Shown here piece by piece: positions 6,557 through 16,725 of a stretch of 64,000 nt of DNA; position 1 is the stretch's first letter, and the number at the start of each line of letters is the position of its first letter. The notes beneath the pieces are model-generated. The model saw only the letters and a list, made by a program, of their open reading frames with translations, made no database searches and had not been told where the DNA came from. Made by a program: the position numbers and the translations under genes. The stretch comes from Roseobacter fucihabitans. GTDB taxonomy: Bacteria; Pseudomonadota; Alphaproteobacteria; Rhodobacterales; Rhodobacteraceae. The DNA lies in the NCBI RefSeq assembly GCF_014337925.2, contig NZ_CP143425.1, positions 19,367 through 83,366 of the forward strand, read 5' to 3'.

Positions 6557-9500
6557 CGCAGTCGAGGCTGTCACAGGCGAGGTTTTCCGCGAAGGTTGGG
6601 ACCGTGTTCGCGGTTCTATGCAGGGATTGAACAGTAAGAAGGCTGGTCAGCTTTACCGGGCGGCGCGGGGACATCGAGCGGCGGTGTTTAAAGCGATTAA
6701 GAACGGCGGGACGCACATCAAGGGCCAGCTGAGCAATCAGCTTTCCTACATCACGCGCGACAACAAGCTCTCACATTTCGTGGATAGCCGCGGGACATTC
6801 GACGGCAAGACGAAGTTCGAAGACAAGGACATCAAGAAGCTCACGGATCGGTTTGCGGAGCGATGGGACAGTGGTTTCCGGCCCAAGATGGGAAACACAA
6901 CGCACATGCTCATGTCGTTCCCTAAAGGCACGAAGTCTGAGGACGTTCGCGACACTGCGTCGGATGTGTGTGAGCGGTTCTTTGAGACGGACGAGGGCCA
7001 CTTTGACTATGTGATTGCCGTTCACAAAGATCGAGACCACCCGCACGCCCACATTGTGTTGAACAGGCGGTCGCAGGAGGGTGAGTTTTTCTACCTGGGC
7101 CGGGATCATCGCTTTAACTATGACGATTTCCGCCTCGCGATGGTCCAAGAGGCTGAAAAATATGGCGTAAAGCTGGAGGCTACGCGCCGAATAGATCGCG
7201 GTGAGGTACACTATCCACCGAGAACGAGAGAGATCTATGCGGTCAAGGAAGACGCTGAGAAGGGCGTCATTCGTGAGCCAGCGCCGCGCGAGCGTGTCGG
7301 CAGAGATTTGGCCCGCACGTTGGCCGAGATTGCCAGCACGAGGATTGTTTATCATTCGCTTGCCGTAGAGGCGTCTCAGGACAGTCGAGAAGAAATTGCG
7401 CAAGCCCTCCAAAAGGCCGCCGCGCTTTTGGGTAAGGGATCACAAGTCGAACAAGATGGAGATGTATACATGGGAGCCGTTGAAGACTTTGACGATCTGA
7501 GAAGCCGGTATGCCGACACTGTAGGAGAAGTGCAGGCGCGGATTGCGGGTCTTCCTGAAGGAAAGAGGGCGCAGAAGGAGCGCGAGTTGAACCAGCTTCA
7601 GGCGGGTGTTCGGCGTATGCAGCCCCTTGGGCTTCGATCTGCGACGCTTGAGCAAAAGCCGTCCGAGGGCGGCATCTATTCAGAGATGAACATCAATAGC
7701 GAGCTTGCTGGTCGCTTGCATGACGGGACGACGCGGGCGCAGATCGACAATGCCCTGCGCGGCACTGGGATTAACGCTGAGACAGTCGTGAACCGGATCG
7801 AGACCGGCGCACCGAATGCAGCCCTTGAACGTCAGTGGGTGGCCGATGATCTTGCGAAGGTGGCAGAGGCGCAGGGTTTGAACCTTGAGCGCAAGGTCGA
7901 TCTTGAAGCGGCGCGCGAGCGGTTGAACCAAGTGCATGTTGAGTTAGGCGTGACGCTAGAGCGTGCAGAGGTGCTGCGTGATGACGGTGTGATTGAGGAA
8001 GCGCGGGAAATTCGTTTCCACTTCGATCAAGAGCAGTTTGACGACGCGGCGCGTGCGATCCGGCAGGAGTTGCGAGGGCAGGGGGTCAACGAGGCACAGC
8101 TTGAGGCTCGTGCCGTCGAGATTGAAAACCGTACGTTCGACCGGATCGAGGCAGAGCAACAATCCTATCTCGAAACGCGGCCTGAAATTCTGTCTGATCC
8201 TGGCGCGGTCTATCGCACCGACGAAGAGGGCAGGGGCCGCATCACGGATCAGCAGCTAGCAGATCGGCTTGATCGGGAGATTGAGGTCATCCTTGACCGT
8301 GCGCCAGCCAATCAGAGTATTTCCGAGGCCGTCGCGTCTGATTTCAAGGACCGCTACGCCGACATGCCGGATCACGTCGCCCGAGGCTTGGGTGATACCT
8401 ATGAGACCAGCTTCCGTTTGAATAACGAGCAGGAGTTGCGAGAGGCAGAGATTGAAGCTGCTGAAACCGCGACAGCCCGTGAGCAGGCGCTATACGCGCG
8501 CAGGCTGGACAACGGGATCGCGCGGGCCGAGGCCGATGGTATTTCAACGGCAGAACGGCGCGAGCTGGTGTCTGAGATTGAGACGAATGTGCGGGAAGGT
8601 GCAAACGACGGTGACCGGGCCTATGCCGATGACCGGTTTGAGCAACTGGTGATCGAGCGTGACCGGCTTGAAGTCAATGGGGCAAGCGTCCAACAGCGCG
8701 TGGCGCTTGCGACAGAGTTTTCCGCGCTATCTGCTGCGCGCCAGAGCGGCCAGCTTACTGCCGATGAGGCGCAGCGGGCGGATGTGTTGTTGCATGATAC
8801 AGCGGATCGCTATGGCATCCAGATGCGTGACGGGTTGGTTCGTGAGGACACCCGTGAATTCCAAGACTGGCAAACGAATGACCCAGAGGGTGAGCGTGCA
8901 ATGGCTGATCGCTTTGAGGCGGAGCGGTTGGAGCGGTTCGATGCAGACATGACCCGCGTTCAGGGTAGCGTCACGGCGGAGCGTGGCTTGCGTGCGATGG
9001 AGATTGATCAAACCAGCTTGGATCGGATGAGTTCGCGGGTGCGTGACGAAATCATGGCTAAAAACTCAGACACAGAGAGTTTCGATCAACGCTATGACCG
9101 CGCGGAAGCTATGGCCGCGAGTGGTGCTATCGAACAGACTGCGCGCGCTCGCATACTGCAAGAGCGTGAAGAATACTTCAGTCAAAGACCGGAGTTGGCA
9201 GCGGAGCGGGTTCTGCCATATTCGGATCTTCCCTTCGGCGCGAAGATCGAGGACCGCGAGCGCGTTGAGCAAATCAGTCGCGAAGTGGATCGGGTTTCGG
9301 CCGTCCGCGATACCCGTGGCGACGTTTCAACAGCCGTCGCCGATGACTTCCGCGCCCGCTACCCCGACATGCCGGACCATTTGGCCCGTGGCCTTGGCCG
9401 GACGTATGAAATCGCGAGTGAAGCAAGGGACAGGGAGTCCGTCCGTGAGTATGCGGAAAATCGCATCGAGAATGAAGAAATCCGACGCGTGGTCGAGCAT

Positions 9501-9815
9501 GAGAGGTCCGACGATGTGTCGCCGTCGCTGGCAACAGACGAACAGCGTCTCAGCTATCGTGAGCAGATCGAGCAAGAGCTTGATGACGAGCAGATCGAGC
9601 GCCTGCGTGACGGCGACAGTGACGCCTTGGAGAACGTGTCCGACGAGAGGCTAGACCGGCTCTACGCGGCGAAAGCCTATCTTCAATCAGACGCTGCAAC
9701 GGCGAATTCGGAAGCCTATCGAGAGGTCGTACAGGAGATTGCGGAAGAGCAATACGAATTGCAGAAAGACCGGTTGGTCGACTCTGAGCGCGAAGGAGGG
9801 CCAGTCCATGGGTAA
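6543..9815 (+). CDS. virD2: VirD2-type relaxase with very long C-terminus
   Basis: The relaxase nicks oriT and pilots the strand into the recipient. I place the start at TTG 6543, seven bases after GAGGGAG; no early ATG precedes the conserved part. The catalytic domain spans about residues 60-230, with the likely nicking Tyr in QLSYITRD (about residue 69) and the metal-binding histidines in HKDRDHPHAHIV (about 161-172). The remaining 850 residues are Glu/Arg-rich and mostly helical, far beyond Agrobacterium VirD2 (about 420 aa). A duplicated segment, RYADMPDHVARGLG and RYPDMPDHLARGLG, is encoded near 8350 and 9358. The end overlaps virD4. Confidence 0.85.
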   Translation: MARNSAVEAVTGEVFREGWDRVRGSMQGLNSKKAGQLYRAARGHRAAVFKAIKNGGTHIKGQLSNQLSYITRDNKLSHFVDSRGTFDGKTKFEDKDIKKLTDRFAERWDSGFRPKMGNTTHMLMSFPKGTKSEDVRDTASDVCERFFETDEGHFDYVIAVHKDRDHPHAHIVLNRRSQEGEFFYLGRDHRFNYDDFRLAMVQEAEKYGVKLEATRRIDRGEVHYPPRTREIYAVKEDAEKGVIREPAPRERVGRDLARTLAEIASTRIVYHSLAVEASQDSREEIAQALQKAAALLGKGSQVEQDGDVYMGAVEDFDDLRSRYADTVGEVQARIAGLPEGKRAQKERELNQLQAGVRRMQPLGLRSATLEQKPSEGGIYSEMNINSELAGRLHDGTTRAQIDNALRGTGINAETVVNRIETGAPNAALERQWVADDLAKVAEAQGLNLERKVDLEAARERLNQVHVELGVTLERAEVLRDDGVIEEAREIRFHFDQEQFDDAARAIRQELRGQGVNEAQLEARAVEIENRTFDRIEAEQQSYLETRPEILSDPGAVYRTDEEGRGRITDQQLADRLDREIEVILDRAPANQSISEAVASDFKDRYADMPDHVARGLGDTYETSFRLNNEQELREAEIEAAETATAREQALYARRLDNGIARAEADGISTAERRELVSEIETNVREGANDGDRAYADDRFEQLVIERDRLEVNGASVQQRVALATEFSALSAARQSGQLTADEAQRADVLLHDTADRYGIQMRDGLVREDTREFQDWQTNDPEGERAMADRFEAERLERFDADMTRVQGSVTAERGLRAMEIDQTSLDRMSSRVRDEIMAKNSDTESFDQRYDRAEAMAASGAIEQTARARILQEREEYFSQRPELAAERVLPYSDLPFGAKIEDRERVEQISREVDRVSAVRDTRGDVSTAVADDFRARYPDMPDHLARGLGRTYEIASEARDRESVREYAENRIENEEIRRVVEHERSDDVSPSLATDEQRLSYREQIEQELDDEQIERLRDGDSDALENVSDERLDRLYAAKAYLQSDAATANSEAYREVVQEIAEEQYELQKDRLVDSEREGGPVHG

Positions 9816-12081
9816 GGGTCGCATCGCATTTGGCGTGTTTCTATTGACGCTGGTGGCTATCGCCATTGGCTATGTTGTGTCTTCTGCTGTCCTGACATTC
9901 AAGGATTTGGGCTTTCAGGCGGACATCGACTTTTTCCATCTGGCTGAAAACTACTTCTCTCTACGTGACTATCGCCCGGACGACTTCCGCCTTGTGAACC
10001 TCATTATGGCCGGTTTCGGGATTGGTGGCTTGTTAATGAGCATTGCGGTGTCGGGGTCGGCGCTGACGAAATTCGGGCTGACCCATTGGCAGAAGATGGG
10101 TGAAATGTCGAAGAACGGGTTTTTTGGCAAGCCAGGCACAGGCTTCATCCTTGGGAAGCTCACCAAGCCGAAGCGCAGAGGCAAGTATTTGGTCGCAAAG
10201 AAGTTCCCCCACGCCCTGATCGTCGCACCGACGGGGCGTGGTAAAACGACAGGCTTTGTCATTCCCAATCTTTTGACGTGGGAGGGTTCAGCCGTGGTGC
10301 TGGATGTGAAAGGCGAGTGCTTCGAGGCGACGGCACGGCATCGGCACGGGAATGGCGACAGGATCTTCCGTTTTGCACCTACTGACTTCGAAGACCGGCG
10401 AACGCATCGCTACAACCCGCTTTTGCGCATTTCTGAGCTAAAGGACCCGTCGCAGCAACAGATGGAGTTGCAGCTTCTTGCGTCGCTGTTCTTGCAGAAC
10501 GAGAACGACCGTGTTCAGGGGCTTTTGAAAGGCGGTATCGACCTGTTCGTTGCTGCCGGTCTGTTAGCCTTCCAGCGTAAGAACCCCACGCTTGGCGAAA
10601 TCTACCGCATCGCCGCATCGGGCGGGAACAAGCAGAAGGAATATATGGCGCGCGGTGTTGAGGTTGAGAACGAGGCCGCAAAGCTGATTTTCACTCGGCT
10701 TGCATCGACCAACAACGACACGCTAACATCCTATGTCTCTCTCTTGATGACATCGGGCCTGGACCAATGGCAGAACCCAGCCATCGACGTCGCGACACAG
10801 GTGTCCGACTTTGATTTCCGCAAGATCAGGAAGGAGCCGTTTAGCGTCTATTTGGTCGTGCAGCCCCTGATGCTAAAACCTCTGGCACCACTGATACGAT
10901 TGTTTTTCTCGGACCTTCTGGCGTCGATGCAGGACAAGGAGCCGGGGCCGGATGAACCATGGCCCGTCATGATCATGCTCGATGAGTTCAACCGCCTTGG
11001 CAAAATGCCCATCGTGGTTGAGAGCATCGAGACGTTGCGGTCCTATAAGGGGCACCTGGCCATCGTCACTCAGACGATCCCGGCGCTGGACGAAATCTAT
11101 GGCGAGAACACCCGCCGCGCCCTACAGGGCAACGCCGGTGTGAAGCTCTACCTCACGCCATCGGATGAAAAGACAGTCGAAGAATTGAGTAAGGCCGTGG
11201 GTAAGACGACGAAGAGTGTGGTCACGCGGTCCCGCGCGATTGGCAAGAACCCGTTCGAGGGTCGCAGCCAGTCGGTGAGGACGGAGGAAGTCTCATTGCT
11301 TCCGGAGGACGAAGCCAGGCGTTTGCCGCTTGAAGAAATCGTTATGGTGATCGACGCGCAAATGCCGGTCCGGGCAAGGCGCATTGAGTATTTCAACGAT
11401 CCGTATTTCAAGCGCATTCACGGAGAGCAGACCGGGGATCTTCCTTTCCCAGAGAAGGAGGTCGCCACATCGCTGCCTGCGCCGGACGAGGCCGAGCACG
11501 AAGACAAGCCAGAGGTCGCGGCCGCGGTTGAAACGCCGGCACCCGCGCCTGAGCCGCGGGTACCGGCGCCTGCATCGCCACAGGCTGCGACGCCGGCTGC
11601 ACTGCCCGAGCAAGGGAAGCTGCCAATTGAGCCTGTTGATCGGCCTGCGCCAAAGCGCGAGTCCATTCAAAGAGCAGCATTGGAGGACACAAGTCGGCCT
11701 ACAATTCGCACGTCGAAGCGGAAACGGGCAAAAACCATTGTCGCCGTCGATGCGGATCAGCAGCGCCAGATCGAGATGGACCTTGCCACGCAAGTGGAGT
11801 TGAGCCTTGAAACTCCAACGGATGCCGATGTCGCCGAGCTTGGCGGCATGATGGATGGCTTGGAGCAGTTGAGGGACAGTATGCCCGCAGTCGAAGATAC
11901 AGACGGAGCGATCAATCCTGTTCCGCCCTTTGCTGCAGAGCAGGAGCGGCAGTTTGCTCAGGACCTCGCCAACGGACATGCGCGTGTCCAGCGAGGCGAG
12001 GACGGTGAATGGGAGCGTGTTACATCTGAGGGCACCGAGAAGTTGGGTTATCGCGATGAAGGCAGCGCCGTTAAAGCATGA
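9808..12081 (+). CDS. virD4: VirD4 type IV coupling protein
   Basis: The coupling ATPase that delivers the relaxase-DNA complex to the VirB channel. Start ATG 9808 has GGAGG upstream and overlaps the relaxase stop; the frame also extends upstream to 9739. Two N-terminal transmembrane helices (about residues 7-30 and 65-85) lead into Walker A APTGRGKTTGFVIPN (about 134-148) and Walker B VMIMLDEFNRLG. The last 200 residues are an acidic, Pro/Ala-rich tail like those that recruit substrates in VirD4/TraG proteins. A short reading-frame remnant without a start codon follows (12093-12170). Confidence 0.9.
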   Translation: MGKGRIAFGVFLLTLVAIAIGYVVSSAVLTFKDLGFQADIDFFHLAENYFSLRDYRPDDFRLVNLIMAGFGIGGLLMSIAVSGSALTKFGLTHWQKMGEMSKNGFFGKPGTGFILGKLTKPKRRGKYLVAKKFPHALIVAPTGRGKTTGFVIPNLLTWEGSAVVLDVKGECFEATARHRHGNGDRIFRFAPTDFEDRRTHRYNPLLRISELKDPSQQQMELQLLASLFLQNENDRVQGLLKGGIDLFVAAGLLAFQRKNPTLGEIYRIAASGGNKQKEYMARGVEVENEAAKLIFTRLASTNNDTLTSYVSLLMTSGLDQWQNPAIDVATQVSDFDFRKIRKEPFSVYLVVQPLMLKPLAPLIRLFFSDLLASMQDKEPGPDEPWPVMIMLDEFNRLGKMPIVVESIETLRSYKGHLAIVTQTIPALDEIYGENTRRALQGNAGVKLYLTPSDEKTVEELSKAVGKTTKSVVTRSRAIGKNPFEGRSQSVRTEEVSLLPEDEARRLPLEEIVMVIDAQMPVRARRIEYFNDPYFKRIHGEQTGDLPFPEKEVATSLPAPDEAEHEDKPEVAAAVETPAPAPEPRVPAPASPQAATPAALPEQGKLPIEPVDRPAPKRESIQRAALEDTSRPTIRTSKRKRAKTIVAVDADQQRQIEMDLATQVELSLETPTDADVAELGGMMDGLEQLRDSMPAVEDTDGAINPVPPFAAEQERQFAQDLANGHARVQRGEDGEWERVTSEGTEKLGYRDEGSAVKA

Positions 12082-12183
12082 AAGGTGACCTAGGATGAAC
12101 TACGCGAGTTGCGCGAGTTCAATGAGGAACGCGGTGTTGATTCCAATGGTCAGGGTGGCATGAGAGAGTAGGGGCTTCGGCGC

Positions 12184-12465
12184 TCAATGCAACGTACGCG
12201 GAGGGTGATCGAGCAGGATCACGCTGAAACCTTCGGGCGATGAAGGAGGTTCCACGAGCAGGAAAATCTCAGGCGATCCTTCCTTCTGATAAAGACAACG
12301 GAACTTTCCGAGGTGTTCTCCCTCGTGCGTAATCTGATCGTAGTGGCACGAAAAACTCTGACCTTCGTTCTCCCATGTAGCCAATCCGGACGTTGTGATC
12401 AGCGAGAGCGGCATGCCGTGGAGCAAGATAAGGTATTGGTCGACTACAATCTGTCCTAGGTCCAT
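12184..12465 (-). CDS. Small hypothetical protein at virB operon end
   Basis: A 93-residue soluble protein read from the ATG at 12465; the apparent longer frame to 12726 runs over virB6. The body contains LPLHG-type hydrophobic and SFSCHYDQITHEGEH segments and a C-terminal LLVEPPSSPEGFSVILL strand region. Nothing ties it to a known family. It is the last gene of the minus-strand transfer operon and meets virD4 tail to tail. Confidence 0.5.
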   Translation of the reverse strand: MDLGQIVVDQYLILLHGMPLSLITTSGLATWENEGQSFSCHYDQITHEGEHLGKFRCLYQKEGSPEIFLLVEPPSSPEGFSVILLDHPPRTLH

Positions 12466-12532
12466 AGCAGGCCTTTCTTGGAAGGAATGACGGCCCGCTT
12501 TGCGGATCGTCGAGTGTATTAGGCAGGCAGGA

Positions 12533-13627
12533 TTATCGACCGATGCGCCGGTTGCGGTCCATCTGGGCCTGATAGTCGGGAGCGGTGCCCGCATTCGGAT
12601 TAGAAGGGCCAGTGGTATTCGCCGGTTGTTGTTGCGCCGGCTGGCCGTAGCTGTTGCGAACAGGCATTGGATCAATTCCCACCATCGAGCGAGCGCGGAG
12701 CGCGGCATATTCAGCACCGCTTGCATTGCCCATTAGGTAGCGGTTTCGTGCTTGGGCGGAGCCGAAAGCAGCGCGGCCAAACGCATAGGTACCTCCAAGT
12801 CCACCAGAGATGGCGGGCATCATTATGTTGCCTGAAACGGCGCGAACAATGAACGGCGTCGCAAGGATGAATCCTTTCGCCATCAGTACCATCATGAAGA
12901 ACGGCACGAGTGCGCCGATGTTGGGTGCAGCGGTGGGATCACCAAGCTCGCCGAGCAAGGAGGCGGAGACGCCCGTGATAGTCGAGAATACACCCGCAAT
13001 AATGATGGGATACATTGCGAAAGAGACCACAGCGGTTAGCCATCGAGCAAAGTAATCCTTCGTCACATCAAACAGCGTCAAGAAGATCATGATTGGGGCG
13101 AGACCGAGAAGAAGTGCGATCATCAGACGGGATGCGACCATAAGGAAAGCAGCGAGCGCCCCGAGAAGCGAGAGCAGGAAGACTCCCAGGTTGGAAAGAA
13201 TGGCACCGGCCATCCAGTTCAGTTCTTCACCGGCTGCGTTCAAGTAATCGCCAAAGCGAGCGATCATCCTGTCAAATTCTTCGGCATAGGTACCCGAGGG
13301 CCCTGGCGCGCCGCCACCGACAGCCGTGATAAGCGATCCTGCGATGCTGTCGATGCCGCTTAGTATAGCGGTAGAGAGGGCGTTGAATTGGGTCCAGTTT
13401 TGGGCGAATATTCCGATTAAGACAATCTTTACACCTAACCAAAACGCTGCGCGACCGTCCATAGATCGGTATTGGAATACCATGTTGATGCAGACGAGGA
13501 TGAGAACCAGAGTGACCGCCACTGTGGTGACTGTGCCTACGGTCGCGGCAATGGCACCAAATTGGGTTTCGGCTGCGTCATCCAGAAAGCCTTGGGCCTC
13601 ATCTACAATGAAAGAAACGACGCTCAT
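12533..13627 (-). CDS. virB6: VirB6 polytopic channel protein
   Basis: VirB6/TrbL forms part of the inner-membrane channel of the type IV secretion system. The 364-aa protein has a short N-terminal segment, five or more hydrophobic helices (for instance VGTVTTVAVTLVLILVCIN near residues 30-48, and a cluster at about 150-210) and a polar C-terminal tail with QPAQQQPANTTG. The size and topology are those of VirB6. It is separated from virB11 by two small genes instead of lying next to virB5. Confidence 0.85.
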   Translation of the reverse strand: MSVVSFIVDEAQGFLDDAAETQFGAIAATVGTVTTVAVTLVLILVCINMVFQYRSMDGRAAFWLGVKIVLIGIFAQNWTQFNALSTAILSGIDSIAGSLITAVGGGAPGPSGTYAEEFDRMIARFGDYLNAAGEELNWMAGAILSNLGVFLLSLLGALAAFLMVASRLMIALLLGLAPIMIFLTLFDVTKDYFARWLTAVVSFAMYPIIIAGVFSTITGVSASLLGELGDPTAAPNIGALVPFFMMVLMAKGFILATPFIVRAVSGNIMMPAISGGLGGTYAFGRAAFGSAQARNRYLMGNASGAEYAALRARSMVGIDPMPVRNSYGQPAQQQPANTTGPSNPNAGTAPDYQAQMDRNRRIGR

Positions 13628-13641
13628 ACTTTGCTCCTATG

Positions 13642-14043
13642 CTACCAGAGGCCCTCAGCTTCACAGATTTCTCGTGCTGTTGAACGCAACTCATTGAAAC
13701 GGTCCAAGTGTTCTTCTTCCGCTTCTCTCAGCGCATTCCGATCTCCACCGAGAAAATTGTCGTTGAAGTGTTGGACAGCAGCGTCCCAAGGCGGAAAGCG
13801 TGTCTCGCAAGAACACTCCTGGGCTTCGACCACCCTTTCTAGACCCTGAGCGCGATAGATCGTCTGGATCACGAGACGCTTGTATTTCTCTCGGGACGGC
13901 AGCTCTGACATCCACTCGGGTTCGACCGGTCGATCTTGGCAAAAGTCGAACTCGCTTTCGATAGTGGGAACTAGACCCTGAGCAGATGTGATGGCGGGCG
14001 ATGTGGCGATGGCAGCAGCGAGAATGTACGCTCGTTTTTTCAT
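13642..14043 (-). CDS. Secreted T4SS-operon protein of unknown role
   Basis: A 133-aa protein with a clear signal peptide (MKKRAYILAAAIATSPAITSA, cleavage near residue 21). The mature part is acidic and helical and has four Cys, among them CQDRP, CSCETRF and the late REICEAEG. It would be periplasmic. It overlaps the preceding 70-aa gene by 4 bases and sits between virB11 and virB6, so it is probably a transfer-system accessory protein. I do not recognise the family. Confidence 0.6.
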   Translation of the reverse strand: MKKRAYILAAAIATSPAITSAQGLVPTIESEFDFCQDRPVEPEWMSELPSREKYKRLVIQTIYRAQGLERVVEAQECSCETRFPPWDAAVQHFNDNFLGGDRNALREAEEEHLDRFNELRSTAREICEAEGLW

Positions 14044-14252
14044 GCTCGGTTCTCCGCGTTTTCTTGCATTTCTTGTTCAGAGAACTCGTACTGCAAAAGC
14101 ACCGTATAAACGGGCTGATAGCCCTGAAAGTGCGTCATGGAGATGATCTTCCAGCCATTGAGAGTGTACTTTGCAATCTCATCTTCCATATCTTGATAGC
14201 TGAATTTTTTGCTTGGTGTGAAAGTGAGGATTTTGGGTGCATAGCTTTTCAT
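14040..14252 (-). CDS. Small DUF4177-like protein
   Basis: A 70-aa soluble protein with a pattern typical of the small DUF4177 fold: a basic beta strand, SYQDMEDEIAKYTLNGWKII (a helix then NGW), and a C-terminal strand VYTVLLQYEF. Its role is unknown. It overlaps virB11 upstream and the secreted protein downstream by 4 bases each, so it is translated as part of the virB operon. Confidence 0.5.
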   Translation of the reverse strand: MKSYAPKILTFTPSKKFSYQDMEDEIAKYTLNGWKIISMTHFQGYQPVYTVLLQYEFSEQEMQENAENRA

Positions 14253-15154
14253 TTGTCAGCCTCCTTTCCTAGTTCTGTTCCAGGCAAATAGAATTCCGTA
14301 ATCCCACGCTTGCCGTCTTCACGGCCCGCCTGGATGATCACGTCGATAGAGCTTTCGATGTAATCTATCATATCGCGGTAAGGTATCGGGACTTCTGTCT
14401 TTAGTGCAGCGATGGCTAGGCGTTGGACCGCCAATTGGGGCGTTTCGGCGTGAAGCGTCGTCATCGAACCGCCATGGCCGGTGTTGATGGCCTCAAGGAA
14501 CGTCATCGCCTCTTTTCCGCGCACCTCACCCAGGATAATGCGATCTGGACGCATCCGCAGAGTGGCGGTCAACAAGATATCAGCAGTTTGGTGGCTCGCA
14601 TCCCGGTTTGAGATGAGGGTGACAGCATTTGGCTGTGTCGGCAGTAGTTCTGACGCTTCCTCAATCGTGAGGATCCTTTCTTCGTCGCTGACATAGGAAA
14701 GGATCTTACGGGCCGCCACGGTCTTACCGGTAGACGTGCCGCCGGAGACGATCATGTTGAGCTTGTTTTCGACGCAGTGAAGGATGGCAGCGTCAATGTC
14801 GCCGCTTGCAACAACCCGTCGAAGCTGGCGGTTCTTTTCTTGCCGTAGCTCTTCCAGCTTGCGCTCTTTCCCATAAAGGAAGCCCAATTCGATTGAATCA
14901 AGTGCCAGGCTTGAGAAAAAGCGTAGACTGATCGACATGCCACGGTTCACAGCAGGCGGCGTGATGACCTGCGCCCTGATCGGCCGATCCCGATAGGTGA
15001 TCGAGACCGACACGATAGGCCGGTCCTTAGAGAGGGGAGTGGAGGCGTCGGATGCGATCTGGTTTCCGAGGTCTTTGATCTGATCCTCAGTCAGAGTTTG
15101 CTCAAGACGACGCATGAAATGGTCACCTTGAAACTCGCCCCAGCAAGAGCCATC
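14249..15154 (-). pseudogene. virB11: virB11, 3' part (interrupted by IS66)
   Basis: VirB11 is the hexameric traffic ATPase that drives pilus assembly and substrate transfer. This fragment keeps 298 of about 329 residues, including Walker A GGTSTGKT, the Asp box, Walker B RPDRIILGEVRG and the His box. The first 31 codons lie on the other side of an IS66-family element (17548-17639). Joining the halves at the duplicated GATGGCTC restores one frame reading CINPDGSCWGEF. A frame runs into the IS end (ATG at 15208), and an in-frame Met (MRRLEQTLT) might be used, so a truncated protein lacking the start of its N-terminal domain could still be made. Confidence 0.9.
15147..15154. repeat. 8-bp target-site duplication, left
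   Basis: GAGCCATC flanks the IS66 element here and again at 17548-17555. Eight base pairs is the normal duplication for IS66. Confidence 0.95.
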
Positions 15155-15176
15155 GTAAGCGTCCGGTCTGACCGCC

Positions 15177-16676
15177 CTATGAGGCAGTTTTCCATGGCAG
15201 CAGGTCATCGACGCGGTTGATTTTGTAGTCTGGGATGCGTGCCAAGGTGTCGGCCAGCCAAGCCTGCGGATCGATGCGGTTCAGTTTGGCCGTTTCGATC
15301 AAGGTGTAGGCGATGGCGGCAGCGCGGCCGCCGGTTTGTGATCCAACGAACAGGTAGTTTTTGCGCCCGATTGCAACAGACCGCATGGCCCGTTCGGCGG
15401 TGTTGTTGTCCAACTCCAGGATGCCGTGGTCGAGATATGGCCGGAGCCGCGCCATGCGCGTCAGAGCGTAGCGGATCGCACCCGCAAGCGGCGATTTGCC
15501 AGAGATACTTGGGAGTTGGGTGTGTAGCCAGACTTCCAGATCATCGAAGATCGGTTTTGCATGCGCCTGTCGGAGACCGGCGCGTCGATCTGGTGGTGAC
15601 CCGCGTGCCTCTTTCTCGACCGCGTAGAGCTGCGCGATGCGCTGGATGGCCTCATTGGCGATGGCAGAGCCTTGGGCGCGATGAACATCTACGAACTTGC
15701 GTCTGACATGCGCCATACAGGCGACCTCGTGGATGTCGCCGGAACGATAGAGATCTTCGAACCCGGCATAGCCGTCCGCGTGCATCCAGCCCCGATATTT
15801 TGCGAGATGATCCTTGGGGTGCTGCCCTTTGCGATCCGGCGAGAACTGATACCAACTGGCGGGAGGGGCATCGCCGCCCCAGGGCCGTTCATCTCGACCG
15901 TAAGCCCACAAACGCGCTGTCGCTGTTTTGCCAGTGCCGGGGGCCAACATCTTTACCGGCGTGTCGTCTGCAAAGATAGCCTGTCCAGCCAACACATGCC
16001 GCCCGATGGCATCAGCCAGTGGTTCCAACAGAGCTGTGGATTTGCCAACCCAGTCGGCCAGCGTTGAACGGTCAATGTCGATCCCGTCGCGCTCGAAGAT
16101 GCCGCTTTGGCGATACAGCGGCAGGTGGTCAGCGTATTTGTTGACCAGAACATGGGCCAGCAGGCCCGGGCCGGGACGGCCCCGTTCGATTGGGCGCGAA
16201 GGTAACGCTGCTTGTGTGAAGGCCTCACAGCCAGAACATGCAAAGCGTGGACGCACAATGCGGTTCACGATGAAGCGTCCAGGAACATACTCAAGCTCTT
16301 CGGTCACATCCTCGCCCAGACGGCGCAAGCCACCACCGCACTGAGCGCAATCATCATCACCGGTGGTCAGCTCAACTTCCATGCGCGGGATGTGATCGGG
16401 GATCGGGCGGCGTTTTGGTTTGTCTCTTGGCTCCTCATCGGGAAGGCGTAGCTTCACGGTCATCTTGGCAACCGCGATCTCGCTTGTTTCCAAGGCCAGT
16501 TGTAGTTGTTCAATGCTTTCTGATGACGACCCAAAGCGGCATTGGCGTTGACCGGCCAATTGATGCCGCAACTTCTCGATCAAAACAGCCTGCGACCTCA
16601 CCTCGGCCAGCAAAATCGCCGTGAACTGCCTGAGTTCATCAGGGTCTTTCGGCAGTGATTTATCGACGTCCAGCAT
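15177..16676 (-). CDS. tnpC: IS66 transposase TnpC
   Basis: The DDE transposase of IS66 elements. Read from MLDVDKSLP at 16676 (a longer frame starts at 16697), it is 499 aa, the usual size. Visible parts are an N-terminal leucine-zipper-like segment, a CAQCGGGL/CSGC zinc-finger-like pair, catalytic Asp in IFADDTPV, Asp in MHADGYAGFEDLY, and the late Glu in DNNTAERAMRS. The frame is intact, so transposition competence is plausible. Confidence 0.95.
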   Translation of the reverse strand: MLDVDKSLPKDPDELRQFTAILLAEVRSQAVLIEKLRHQLAGQRQCRFGSSSESIEQLQLALETSEIAVAKMTVKLRLPDEEPRDKPKRRPIPDHIPRMEVELTTGDDDCAQCGGGLRRLGEDVTEELEYVPGRFIVNRIVRPRFACSGCEAFTQAALPSRPIERGRPGPGLLAHVLVNKYADHLPLYRQSGIFERDGIDIDRSTLADWVGKSTALLEPLADAIGRHVLAGQAIFADDTPVKMLAPGTGKTATARLWAYGRDERPWGGDAPPASWYQFSPDRKGQHPKDHLAKYRGWMHADGYAGFEDLYRSGDIHEVACMAHVRRKFVDVHRAQGSAIANEAIQRIAQLYAVEKEARGSPPDRRAGLRQAHAKPIFDDLEVWLHTQLPSISGKSPLAGAIRYALTRMARLRPYLDHGILELDNNTAERAMRSVAIGRKNYLFVGSQTGGRAAAIAYTLIETAKLNRIDPQAWLADTLARIPDYKINRVDDLLPWKTAS

Positions 16677-16725
16677 GGCCAGACTATAGCAAAACAACGA
16701 TCCGGCGGGAATCCCACACGCGCAT

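Noticed and set aside
12093..12170. Small gene after virD4 reading DELRELREFNEERGVDSNGQ
   Set aside because: The frame looks coding but a TAG immediately precedes it and there is no start codon, so it is at most a remnant.
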